Source: JBDKGD01 sp964645125
GTDB taxonomy: Bacteria > Patescibacteriota > Minisyncoccia > UBA6257 > 2-01-FULL-56-20
Length of the DNA stretch: 14,103 nt
Direction: 5' to 3'
NCBI GenBank assembly: GCA_964645125.1
Contig: CAZXZC010000022.1
Span: 1-14,103 of the forward strand
The notes beneath the pieces are model-generated. The model worked only from the letters and a program-made list of their open reading frames with translations, did no database searches and was not told the origin of the DNA. The position numbers and the translations under genes are program-made. Below are positions 7,322 through 13,851 of the stretch, one piece after another. Every line of letters begins with the position of its first letter. Positions within the stretch are counted from its first letter, which is position 1.

Positions 7322-8032
7322 ATGGCATCAAATCTTACCCTCGTAACTGCGTTTGTAGCTGGTATTGTTTCGTTCTTGGCTCCGTGCGTACTCCCAATCG
7401 TTCCTGGGTTTTTGGCATACCTTGCAGGCTCAAGTAGTGCGACCGATAAAACTCGCCGGTGGCAGATTTTTGTAAACAGCATCTTTTTTGTCCTGGGCTT
7501 TTCGCTGGTGTTTGCGCTCTTGGGAGTACTCCTGAACGGGGTACTTGCAACGGCTAGTGCCAGTATTCAAATATGGCTGTCGCGCATTGGGGGAGCGCTT
7601 ATTATATTTTTCGGATTGTATTTAGCAGAAATTATCAGCCTGCCATTTTTGGAGCGCGAATATAAAATGTCCGTAAGCACTAAGTTTTCTTCTCGGTACC
7701 TTACCTCGTTTGTATTCGGTGCCGCATTTGCAGCTGGGTGGACGCCATGTGTAGGGCCGGTATTGGGCGCAATTTTAGGACTCGCCGCATCACAGCCTGG
7801 TTCGGCCTTCGCGCTCTTGGGCAGCTACTCACTGGGCTTGTCGGTACCATTTTTGCTGGTGGGTGCATTTGCTGCCCAAGCCTCTGCATTTATTAGTCGC
7901 TTCATCGGCATTGTTCGCTACATCAACATTGCCTTTGGCGTATTGCTTATCGCGCTTGGCGTGTTGGTGTTTACCGGAAGCTTAAGCCTCATTGCCAATT
8001 TCGATTTCCTGAATCGATTTTTACTTTCATAA
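7322..8032 (+). CDS. ccdA: CcdA/DsbD-type cytochrome c biogenesis membrane protein
   Basis: This 236-residue polytopic membrane protein of the CcdA/DsbD transmembrane family carries reducing equivalents from cytoplasmic thioredoxin across the membrane to extracytoplasmic thiol proteins. It has six hydrophobic helices. The two signature cysteines are in GIVSFLAPCVLPIVPG (C22) and AAGWTPCVGPVLGA (C143), each in the conserved PC(V)xP context. Its length matches stand-alone CcdA proteins, which lack the alpha and gamma domains of DsbD. The stop is 7 nt before a thioredoxin-fold gene with a DipZ-like C-terminus, the expected partner. The start at 7322 is supported by the extended -10 box and the immediate hydrophobic helix. 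No heme-lyase genes are seen, so general thiol reduction is likelier than cytochrome c maturation. Confidence 0.93.
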   Translation: MASNLTLVTAFVAGIVSFLAPCVLPIVPGFLAYLAGSSSATDKTRRWQIFVNSIFFVLGFSLVFALLGVLLNGVLATASASIQIWLSRIGGALIIFFGLYLAEIISLPFLEREYKMSVSTKFSSRYLTSFVFGAAFAAGWTPCVGPVLGAILGLAASQPGSAFALLGSYSLGLSVPFLLVGAFAAQASAFISRFIGIVRYINIAFGVLLIALGVLVFTGSLSLIANFDFLNRFLLS

Positions 8033-8039
8033 AATTCAC

Positions 8040-9242
8040 ATGATTAAAAAACCACTACTACTTGCGGTTGTATTGATTGGTGTCGGTGTATCAATTTGGT
8101 TTGTGCAATCTCGGTTCGCAAAGCCCACTGCTACCGGCACCAAACAAGAAATTATTCTCGATGGCCTAAAGCCCGAAACATGTGAAGCCTCTGGTAACTG
8201 CACCTCAACACAGGCGGCGCAAACTACTAACATGCCCACACCCGTTGAAACCAAAACTCGCCAAGATAGCAAAAAAAGTCAGTACCCCCGCGCGATTGAG
8301 TTAGCAGGAATTAGTGGATACCTTAACACAAAAGAAGGGTTCAAGCTCGCTGACGTTGTGGGAAAAAAAGTAGTGCTTGTTGATTTTTGGACATACAGCT
8401 GCATTAACTGCCAAAGGACGCAGCCATACCTGAATGCGTGGTATGAAAAATATAAAGCTCAAGGATTAGAAATTGTTGGCGTCCATACGCCAGAGTTTGA
8501 ATTTGAAAAAGACAAAGCAAATGTGGCGGCGGCAATTGAAAAATTCAATATCAAATACCCAGTCGTGCAAGACAATGACTACCAAACATGGGGCGCCTAT
8601 GCGAATCGCTATTGGCCCCGCAAATACTTAATCGACATCGACGGCTACATTGTGTACGACCACATCGGCGAAGGGGGATACGATGAGACGGAAGAAAAAA
8701 TTCAGGAGCTATTGAAGGAACGCAATATGGCGCTCGGCCAAAATATGGATATTCCAACAGGCACCACTCAACCTACCAATATAATTGCAACCGATACTAC
8801 GAAGGCTATGAGCGTGGAGACATATTTTGGCGCATCACGAAATGAATTTTTAGGGAATGGAAAAACGGGCACAGTCGGAGAAAGTAATTTTGTTATTCCT
8901 AATACCGCCCTCGCCAAACCAGGTACACTGTATCTAGGAGGGAAATGGAATATCAGTAGTGAGTTTGCCGCATCAGCAGAAAAGGGCGCGCGCGTTTTAT
9001 TTAAATATCAGGCAAAGCATGTATACATCGTTGCCTCATCAGCTAAGCCGGCAACAGTAACCGTTTTGCGTGATGGCGTGGCAGTGGGAAGCTTTGCGGC
9101 AGCCGATGTAGTAGACGGCAAAGTAACCATCTCCACCAGCCGGTTGTATAAATTGATTGATGAAAAAGACTACGGCTCGCATACTATAGAATTGGTATTT
9201 GATGAGCCAGGGGTGCAAGTCTACACGTTTACGTTTGGATAA
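8040..9242 (+). CDS. Membrane-anchored thioredoxin-like protein (DipZ C-terminal type)
   Basis: This is an extracytoplasmic thiol-disulfide oxidoreductase of 400 residues. An N-terminal hydrophobic anchor (about 4-22) follows two lysines. A low-complexity linker contains an extra cysteine pair, C48 and C54 (TCEASGNC). The TlpA/redoxin domain (about 95-225) has VVLVDFWTYSCINCQRTQPY with active-site C121 and C124, and WPRKYLID (192-199) carrying the cis-Pro loop. The last ~145 residues form a beta-rich domain (ETYFGASRNEF, LGGKWNISSEFA, YTFTFG) like that of mycobacterial DipZ. DipZ normally fuses this to a CcdA domain; here the two are separate adjacent genes 7 nt apart. It probably receives electrons from CcdA to reduce or isomerise exported disulfides. 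Its natural substrate cannot be read from the sequence. Confidence 0.92.
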   Translation: MIKKPLLLAVVLIGVGVSIWFVQSRFAKPTATGTKQEIILDGLKPETCEASGNCTSTQAAQTTNMPTPVETKTRQDSKKSQYPRAIELAGISGYLNTKEGFKLADVVGKKVVLVDFWTYSCINCQRTQPYLNAWYEKYKAQGLEIVGVHTPEFEFEKDKANVAAAIEKFNIKYPVVQDNDYQTWGAYANRYWPRKYLIDIDGYIVYDHIGEGGYDETEEKIQELLKERNMALGQNMDIPTGTTQPTNIIATDTTKAMSVETYFGASRNEFLGNGKTGTVGESNFVIPNTALAKPGTLYLGGKWNISSEFAASAEKGARVLFKYQAKHVYIVASSAKPATVTVLRDGVAVGSFAAADVVDGKVTISTSRLYKLIDEKDYGSHTIELVFDEPGVQVYTFTFG

Positions 9243-9245
9243 AAA

Positions 9246-9290
9246 GTAGCCAACCAGCCTTCGCTATGAAAGAGCTTCGGCTTGGCGAGG
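9246..9290. repeat. REP-like imperfect hairpin after the DipZ-like gene
   Basis: CCAGCC-TTC-GCT (9254-9265) faces AGC-TTC-GGCT-TGG (9273-9285) across a 7-nt loop. The result is a GC-rich stem with a symmetric TTC/TTC internal loop. The style (GCCTTCGCT...AGCTTCGGC) resembles dispersed palindromes I associate with CPR genomes, from memory. Only one copy is present here, so its repeat status is inferred. Confidence 0.45.
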
Positions 9291-9332
9291 TAGGGTATAG
9301 CCAAAAGGGTTTGGGGTGAAAATAAGAAATAA

Positions 9333-9367
9333 AAAAGCGCGACCGATGTAAATCGTTTCGCGCTTTT
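9333..9367. terminator. Bidirectional terminator between converging genes
   Basis: A-run plus GCGCGA (9333-9342) pairs perfectly with TCGCGCTTTT (9358-9367). CGAT/ATCG (9344-9347 and 9352-9355) extends the stem inside the loop. The A-run on one side and T-run on the other make it usable in both directions, serving the DipZ-like gene and the minus-strand gene ending at 9413. Confidence 0.88.
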
Positions 9368-9412
9368 ATAAAAGCCTGCAGGTGTTTGATTTTAGCAATT
9401 TTGATATTTCTT

Positions 9413-9622
9413 TCAGTGAATCCCAAGTTCATCATAACCTTTTTGAATCACAGGAGATTCTGCGGGAATTTCTTCTTCGCTCTCATCGCTATCCAGATCG
9501 TTATCACGAAGACTGGGTCGATTTGGTGGGGGACCCAAGCTGCTACCCACCTGACTCATGGGAGGGCCTGGTCTGGTAATTTCTGGTCGTGCTGTAATGT
9601 TGCCCTGTTGTCTTTTAGGCAT
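9413..9622 (-). CDS. Small acidic, proline-rich hypothetical protein
   Basis: This unrecognised 69-residue protein begins MPKRQQGNITARPEITRPGPP. The N-terminal half is basic and Pro/Gly-rich, and the middle is strongly acidic (DNDLDSDESEEEIP, about 42-55). It has no hydrophobic segment and is probably intrinsically disordered. ATG at 9622 is favoured over an in-frame GTG nine bases upstream because AAGGAG (9636-9631) stands 8 nt before it, one of only two clear Shine-Dalgarno sequences in the window. It converges on the DipZ-like gene through a shared terminator, and its promoter faces a large divergent intergenic region. Plus-strand ORFs over the same interval lack start signals and are less convincing. 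That it is expressed is likely; its function is unknown. Confidence 0.6.
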   Translation of the reverse strand: MPKRQQGNITARPEITRPGPPMSQVGSSLGPPPNRPSLRDNDLDSDESEEEIPAESPVIQKGYDELGIH

Positions 9623-9691
9623 AAATACCACTCCTTATTAATACAGTAAGTTGACTGTTAATTTGGTGAATCGCACCCAGATACTGAGCAT

Positions 9692-9719
9692 AAAATACAA
9701 CTTTTTACCAAAAAGTCAA
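9692..9719 (-). promoter_or_regulatory. Candidate promoter of the small acidic protein gene
   Basis: On the minus strand TTGACT (9719-9714) and TATTTT (9697-9692) are spaced by 16 nt, giving a leader of about 60 nt that contains the AAGGAG ribosome site. The sequence around the -35 (TTGACTTTTTGGT) nearly duplicates that of the divergent promoter at 9864. Confidence 0.45.
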
Positions 9720-9744
9720 TGTTTGAGGGTAGGTGATGAAGGTC

Positions 9745-9766
9745 GGTCAAAACCCCAATTTTGGCC
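9745..9766. repeat. Inverted repeat in divergent intergenic region
   Basis: GGTCAAAA (9745-9752) and TTTTGGCC (9759-9766) form an 8-bp stem with loop CCCCAA and one T-G pair. Its right arm overlaps the left arm of a larger inverted repeat (GGCCTAT 9763-9769 with ATAGGCC 9800-9806), so the structures are mutually exclusive. No gene on either strand ends here, so it is not an obvious terminator. Confidence 0.6.
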
Positions 9767-9806
9767 TATTTTGTTGTTATATTCGCGCAACAGAATAAGA
9801 TAGGCC
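9763..9806. repeat. GGCCTAT inverted repeat with inner stem
   Basis: GGCCTAT and ATAGGCC are perfect 7-bp arms about 30 nt apart. Inside them TGTTG pairs with CAACA. The right-hand ATAGGCC lies just upstream of another hairpin at 9811-9833. This may be a protein-binding or RNA-folding element; its function is unknown. Confidence 0.5.
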
Positions 9807-9810
9807 TACC

Positions 9811-9833
9811 AAGGGTTTTGAGCCAAAACCCTT
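9811..9833. repeat. Perfect 10-bp hairpin AAGGGTTTTG
   Basis: AAGGGTTTTG (9811-9820) and CAAAACCCTT (9824-9833) are perfectly complementary with a 3-nt loop. CAAAACCC is shared with the hairpin at 9745-9766. It lies about 30 nt upstream of the -35 box at 9864, a good position for an operator. Neither strand has a proper T-run, arguing against a terminator. Confidence 0.6.
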
Positions 9834-9863
9834 GATTTTACTACGTTTTTAACCACACATCAC

Positions 9864-9892
9864 TTGACTTTTGGTGTCAACTGGTCTATACT
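9864..9892 (+). promoter_or_regulatory. Promoter of the transglycosylase-like gene
   Basis: TTGACT (9864-9869) and TATACT (9887-9892) are separated by exactly 17 nt, giving a start near 9899. The -35 sits in an inverted repeat (TTGAC, 7 nt, GTCAA; 9864-9880) that could be an operator. This gene has a long leader (over 100 nt), unlike most genes here. Confidence 0.8.
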
Positions 9893-9900
9893 GGACCCTA

Positions 9901-9929
9901 CAACTTAAAAACTAAGATTACTTAAGTTG
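9901..9929 (+). promoter_or_regulatory. 5' leader hairpin at the transcript start
   Basis: CAACTTAA (9901-9908) and TTAAGTTG (9922-9929) are perfect 8-nt inverted arms, one or two bases after the predicted transcription start. As RNA this would cap the 5' end with a stem-loop. As DNA it could be an operator. Downstream, AGGGGGAG (9958-9965) looks like a ribosome site but no start codon follows at suitable spacing. Confidence 0.55.
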
Positions 9930-10028
9930 ATATGCTGAAGTGGCTGATTTTTTTTCTAGGGGGAGTAATTCCAACAGAAAAATACCCGAAGTGGACAATG
10001 CCCGGTGGTTGCTAGAAAACCACTACCG

Positions 10029-10538
10029 ATGGGTAAATACATCAACAATGCAGCTGTGCGATGGGCAGTAGGGAGCGTGATAGGCGGTCTACTTATCGCA
10101 AACCCGAACGCAATAACCGCAGCTACTTCATACGGAATTACGGCTCATGCCCCAACGGTGGGTGCAAAGGCTCACATGGTAGAAGTTCAGGAAGCTGCCC
10201 GAGCAGTAGCCCGAAACTTGGCCAACGATGTGATGGAGCGTATTGCAAAGTGTGAATCCGGCGGTCGCCAATTCGACGAAAAGGGTCGAGTGGTACGCGG
10301 AATCGTAAACCCTGCCGACGTAGGAAAATACCAAATCAACTTGGACTCATGGTTCAAGAAAGCGCAAGAGCTTGGGTATGACCTCTTTACTGAAGAAGGA
10401 AATACCAAGATGGCGATGTACCTATATTCAAAAAATGGTACGCGCGACTGGAATGCATCACGCTATTGTTGGGATCCGGATTTTAAAAAACCGGAACTCG
10501 TAGCAAAAGCAAGTGCGCAAACGGTAAGCGCAAAGTAA
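10029..10538 (+). CDS. Secreted transglycosylase/lysozyme-like protein
   Basis: This is a probable exported peptidoglycan-cleaving protein of 169 residues. The basic N-terminus and hydrophobic segment (about 9-30, WAVGSVIGGLLIA) form a signal peptide or anchor. The domain at about 68-150 has the transglycosylase-like pattern IAKCESGG (72-79) with candidate catalytic E76, then VGKYQINLDSWFKKAQELG, EEGNTKMAMYLY, and GTRDWNASRYCW. C75 and C147 could form a disulfide, a possible substrate for the DsbA-like protein nearby. The start is uncertain. GTG at 10005 is in frame and adds eight residues including extra basic ones. A hairpin (GTGGTT/AACCAC, 10005-10023) precedes ATG 10029, and neither start has a Shine-Dalgarno. 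It could be an Rpf-like muralytic enzyme or a structural wall binder. Confidence 0.85.
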   Translation: MGKYINNAAVRWAVGSVIGGLLIANPNAITAATSYGITAHAPTVGAKAHMVEVQEAARAVARNLANDVMERIAKCESGGRQFDEKGRVVRGIVNPADVGKYQINLDSWFKKAQELGYDLFTEEGNTKMAMYLYSKNGTRDWNASRYCWDPDFKKPELVAKASAQTVSAK

Positions 10539-10554
10539 TCGATATGTTTTTTAC

Positions 10555-10580
10555 AAACCCCCTCGTTCATGAGGGGGTTT
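10555..10580 (+). terminator. Rho-independent terminator
   Basis: AAACCCCCTC (10555-10564) pairs perfectly with GAGGGGGTTT (10571-10580) around a 6-nt loop, followed by a T-rich stretch, 16 nt after the transglycosylase-like stop codon. Confidence 0.88.
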
Positions 10581-10590
10581 GTGTTTTGAG

Positions 10591-10623
10591 ATTCCTCAAT
10601 CCGCCGGCCGGCGGATTCGGAAT
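10591..10623. repeat. GC-rich palindrome, REP-like
   Basis: AATCCGCCGGCCGGCGGATT (10598-10617) is a perfect 20-bp palindrome. The outer arms ATTCC (10591-10595) and GGAAT (10619-10623) extend it with one small mismatch. It is far richer in GC than its surroundings and lies just after a terminator, as expected for dispersed palindromic repeats. Only one copy is visible in the window. Confidence 0.7.
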
Positions 10624-10699
10624 GACTAATGAAGTATTCATTGGGATATGAGTTTATGCATGCACGATCCAGGGTTTACGTTTTGCGCTCTACGATCTG

Positions 10700-10708
10700 T
10701 GCTATTAT
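10700..10708 (+). promoter_or_regulatory. Extended -10 box of a leaderless small gene
   Basis: TG (10700-10701), one base, then TATTAT (10703-10708) end 8 nt before the ATG at 10717. This supports that start over the in-frame ATG at 10648, whose added residues look non-coding. Confidence 0.6.
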
Positions 10709-10716
10709 TAAAACTA

Positions 10717-10938
10717 ATGGATGCACTCGATCACGAACTTATTTTGCAAAAAATAAATCAGCAGCAAGAGCTGCTCGAAAAAATATATAAATCGGTCGAG
10801 AAAACACGAAAGTATTTTATGTGGACATTAATTGCCACCGTTATCACGTTCGTGTTGCCATTAATCGGCCTCCTCTTTGCCGTCCCATATTATTTACAAA
10901 CCGTACTCCCGCAATACCAAAGTATTTTGAATTTATAA
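10717..10938 (+). CDS. Small membrane protein with N-terminal coiled coil
   Basis: This unrecognised 73-residue protein starts MDALDHELILQKINQQQELL. Residues 1-30 are charged with heptad spacing (a short coiled coil), and residues about 33-66 are hydrophobic with a central proline (FVLPLIGLLFAVPYYL), forming one long or two short membrane helices. ATG 10717 is chosen because an extended -10 box lies directly upstream. An upstream in-frame ATG at 10648 would put the promoter inside the gene and add an unlike, cysteine-rich stretch. The gene sits between the GC-rich palindrome and a bidirectional terminator, so it appears to be a single-gene unit. Confidence 0.72.
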   Translation: MDALDHELILQKINQQQELLEKIYKSVEKTRKYFMWTLIATVITFVLPLIGLLFAVPYYLQTVLPQYQSILNL

Positions 10939-10941
10939 AAT

Positions 10942-10982
10942 AAAAAGACATGCGCTGTAAAAAATAAACGCATGCCTTTTTT
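10942..10982. terminator. Bidirectional terminator between converging genes
   Basis: CATGCG (10949-10954) pairs with CGCATG (10969-10974). After one A/C mismatch the stem continues as AAAAAG against CTTTTT. The A-run and T-run flanks suit termination of both the small membrane protein gene and the minus-strand gene ending at 11006. Confidence 0.8.
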
Positions 10983-11005
10983 AATCTCTATCGATCAAGT
11001 AATTG

Positions 11006-11311
11006 CTATAGCTTATAGAGTACTTCAACCGAAGGAGCTTTTTCTTGATCAGTCGGTCCAAAAAACATCTTGTTCCAGCCATAATTGGGATCATCCGTGT
11101 TCTTAATAACTCCGAGGCTGTGAAATTGCAAATCATCGGCCAATTGTTCCCATAAGGGGTCCAGGTTATTCATAGCTTCTTCGCTTTGCACGCGAAGCGT
11201 GATCATGATCCCGTCGCCCTCAATTTCAAAATAATCCTTAAAACCATTGATTAACTCAAAATAAGGATGATTTTTAATCTCCATCATATCTTTTTCTGAT
11301 TCATTACTCAC
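11006..11311 (-). CDS. Hypothetical cytoplasmic protein, about 101 residues
   Basis: I do not recognise this protein. It is soluble and mildly acidic, with mixed alpha/beta character (NHPYFELINGFKDYFEI, GIMITLRVQSEEAM, LWEQLADDLQFHSLGVI) and a C-terminus ending SVEVLYKL. The start chosen is GTG at 11311, because AGGAGG (11322-11317) stands 5 nt upstream, the best Shine-Dalgarno in the window. The open frame continues upstream to an ATG at 11431, but that extension overlaps a plausible promoter (TTGACA 11427-11422, 17 nt, TATGAG) and looks non-coding. It is divergent from the DsbA-like gene and convergent with the small membrane protein gene. Pattern-wise it could be a small regulator or a protein-protein interaction domain, but nothing specific supports a function. 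Confidence 0.7.
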   Translation of the reverse strand: MSNESEKDMMEIKNHPYFELINGFKDYFEIEGDGIMITLRVQSEEAMNNLDPLWEQLADDLQFHSLGVIKNTDDPNYGWNKMFFGPTDQEKAPSVEVLYKL

Positions 11312-11398
11312 GCCAACCTCCTGACTGCTAAACGGAAATTGTTCATTCATAGGTTTGATATACAAGACAAGTATACCAGCTTCAAAAACAACTGCATC

Positions 11399-11427
11399 AC
11401 TCATACGGTGTTTTGTGGATAGTGTCA
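11399..11427 (-). promoter_or_regulatory. Candidate promoter of the minus-strand hypothetical gene
   Basis: TTGACA (11427-11422) and TATGAG (11404-11399) lie 17 nt apart on the minus strand. This would give a leader of about 80 nt ending in AGGAGG and GTG. It also argues that the upstream ATG at 11431 is not the start. Confidence 0.5.
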
Positions 11428-11442
11428 ACATATGAAGGCTGG

Positions 11443-11471
11443 TTAACCCATGTACGGTGTTGTGTTATCAT
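11443..11471 (+). promoter_or_regulatory. Promoter of the DsbA-like gene, leaderless
   Basis: TTAACC (11443-11448), a 17-nt spacer, then TATCAT (11466-11471) preceded by an extended TG motif. The -10 ends 6 nt before the ATG at 11478, so transcription should begin at the start codon itself. Confidence 0.65.
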
Positions 11472-11477
11472 AGTCCC

Positions 11478-12212
11478 ATGGACAACACCTATTTTGAAGA
11501 AAAAATGGATCGTGAACGCCGGCGTGAGGCAGATCGCCAAAAACATAAACAAGGCAATACAAAGGACAAAGTAAAGAAATTATTCGCCCTCTTTGTGGTG
11601 GTACTGGTGGTTGCGGGCTTGGTAGGCAGCATCATTCCATTTAATCCTGCCCCGAGCAGTACAACCCAGCAGATAGGGGAGATACCAGCAGTAACCAGTG
11701 CTGATTGGATATCAGGCAACGTAGATTCAAATATAGTGTTTGTGGAATACGCGGACTTTCAGTGTCCGGCGTGTGCGGCGTACCACCCGTTATTAAAGAA
11801 ATTAAAACAAGAGTATGGAACCAAAGTAAAATTTGTATTCCGTCATTTTCCACTTACGCAAGTTCACCCCAATGCACTGCTTGCTTCGTACGCGGCAGAA
11901 GCGGCCGGTGCCCAGGGAAAGTTTTGGGAAATGCACGACAAATTATTTGAAACACAAAGTGCTTGGTCTACGTCTGCCAATGCGCAGTCTCTATTTGAAT
12001 CATATGCTGGCCAATTGGGCCTGAATGTTGATCAGTTTAAAAAAGATATAGACAGCGGGAGTACTTCACAGAAAGTAACGAGCCAGCAGTCGGGTGGCAC
12101 CTTGGCCGGAATAGATTCAACTCCAACCTTCTTTATCAACGGCAAAAAAATCCAAAATCCCAACAGTTACGAGGCTCTAAAAAATACACTTGAAGTGGCG
12201 CTGCCGAAGTAG
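11478..12212 (+). CDS. Membrane-anchored DsbA-family thiol oxidoreductase
   Basis: This is an extracytoplasmic thioredoxin-fold protein that probably forms disulfides in exported proteins. It has 244 residues from ATG 11478. A very basic cytoplasmic N-terminus (9-34, many R and K) precedes one transmembrane anchor (about 35-53, LFALFVVVLVVAGLVG) and a Pro/Ser/Thr linker. The DsbA-like domain (about 80-244) holds FVEYADFQCPACAAYHP with active-site C96 and C99, the helical insert typical of the family, and the cis-Pro loop STPTFFING (214-222). ATG 11478 is chosen over an in-frame GTG at 11457 because the -10 box lies between them. A quinone-linked reoxidant (DsbB or VKOR) is not in the window. 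It is monocistronic with a strong terminator behind it. Confidence 0.93.
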   Translation: MDNTYFEEKMDRERRREADRQKHKQGNTKDKVKKLFALFVVVLVVAGLVGSIIPFNPAPSSTTQQIGEIPAVTSADWISGNVDSNIVFVEYADFQCPACAAYHPLLKKLKQEYGTKVKFVFRHFPLTQVHPNALLASYAAEAAGAQGKFWEMHDKLFETQSAWSTSANAQSLFESYAGQLGLNVDQFKKDIDSGSTSQKVTSQQSGGTLAGIDSTPTFFINGKKIQNPNSYEALKNTLEVALPK

Positions 12213-12235
12213 GGAAAAGCCTGTAACGCCAGTTA

Positions 12236-12276
12236 AAAAACACCTGTTTGGCCTAGCTGACCAAACAGGTGTTTTT
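12236..12276 (+). terminator. Strong rho-independent terminator
   Basis: CACCTGTTTGG (12241-12251) pairs with CCAAACAGGTG (12261-12271). The flanking A-run and T-run extend the stem to as many as 16 bp, and TTTTT follows. It insulates the DsbA-like gene from the rRNA promoter about 30 nt downstream. Confidence 0.93.
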
Positions 12277-12303
12277 ATGCCTTATATATAGTACCGCCAT
12301 TGC

Positions 12304-12333
12304 TTGACATTGGAGTGACACAAACGCTATAAT
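12304..12333 (+). promoter_or_regulatory. Near-consensus promoter of the 23S rRNA gene
   Basis: Consensus TTGACA (12304-12309) and consensus TATAAT (12328-12333), with an 18-nt spacer, form the strongest promoter in the window. The start would be near 12340, leaving a leader of about 175 nt before mature 23S. The leader holds a stem CACACAA/TTGTGTG (about 12473-12497), a likely precursor-processing hairpin, and no other gene. The presence of a dedicated promoter shows the 23S gene is transcribed independently of 16S. Confidence 0.88.
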
Positions 12334-12515
12334 CTGAAAACGCTGAAATCGTTGCATGTCACCCATGAAATCTTGATGAAGCCAAACGCTTTATAAAGAA
12401 CAGTGCGTGATTCGAAAGACCCACCAGAAAATTTGCCAATTCCATATGGCTGTTGAGAAACACAAAATGTTCACACAATTATCCAATTGTTTGTGTGGAA
12501 TAAGTCAGTATTGGG

Positions 12516-13850
<1,335 letters not shown>

Positions 13851-13851
13851 A

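Noticed and set aside
9382..9649. Plus-strand open frames opposite the small acidic protein
   Set aside because: They have no ribosome site or promoter, and one begins directly after a terminator; the minus-strand frame has a good Shine-Dalgarno and terminator.
9745..9833. Known structured RNA (SRP RNA, RNase P RNA, tmRNA) in the divergent intergenic region
   Set aside because: None of the conserved core motifs of these RNAs was found; only simple inverted repeats are present.
10648..10716. N-terminal extension of the small membrane protein
   Set aside because: An extended -10 box lies inside it just before ATG 10717, and the encoded residues look non-coding.
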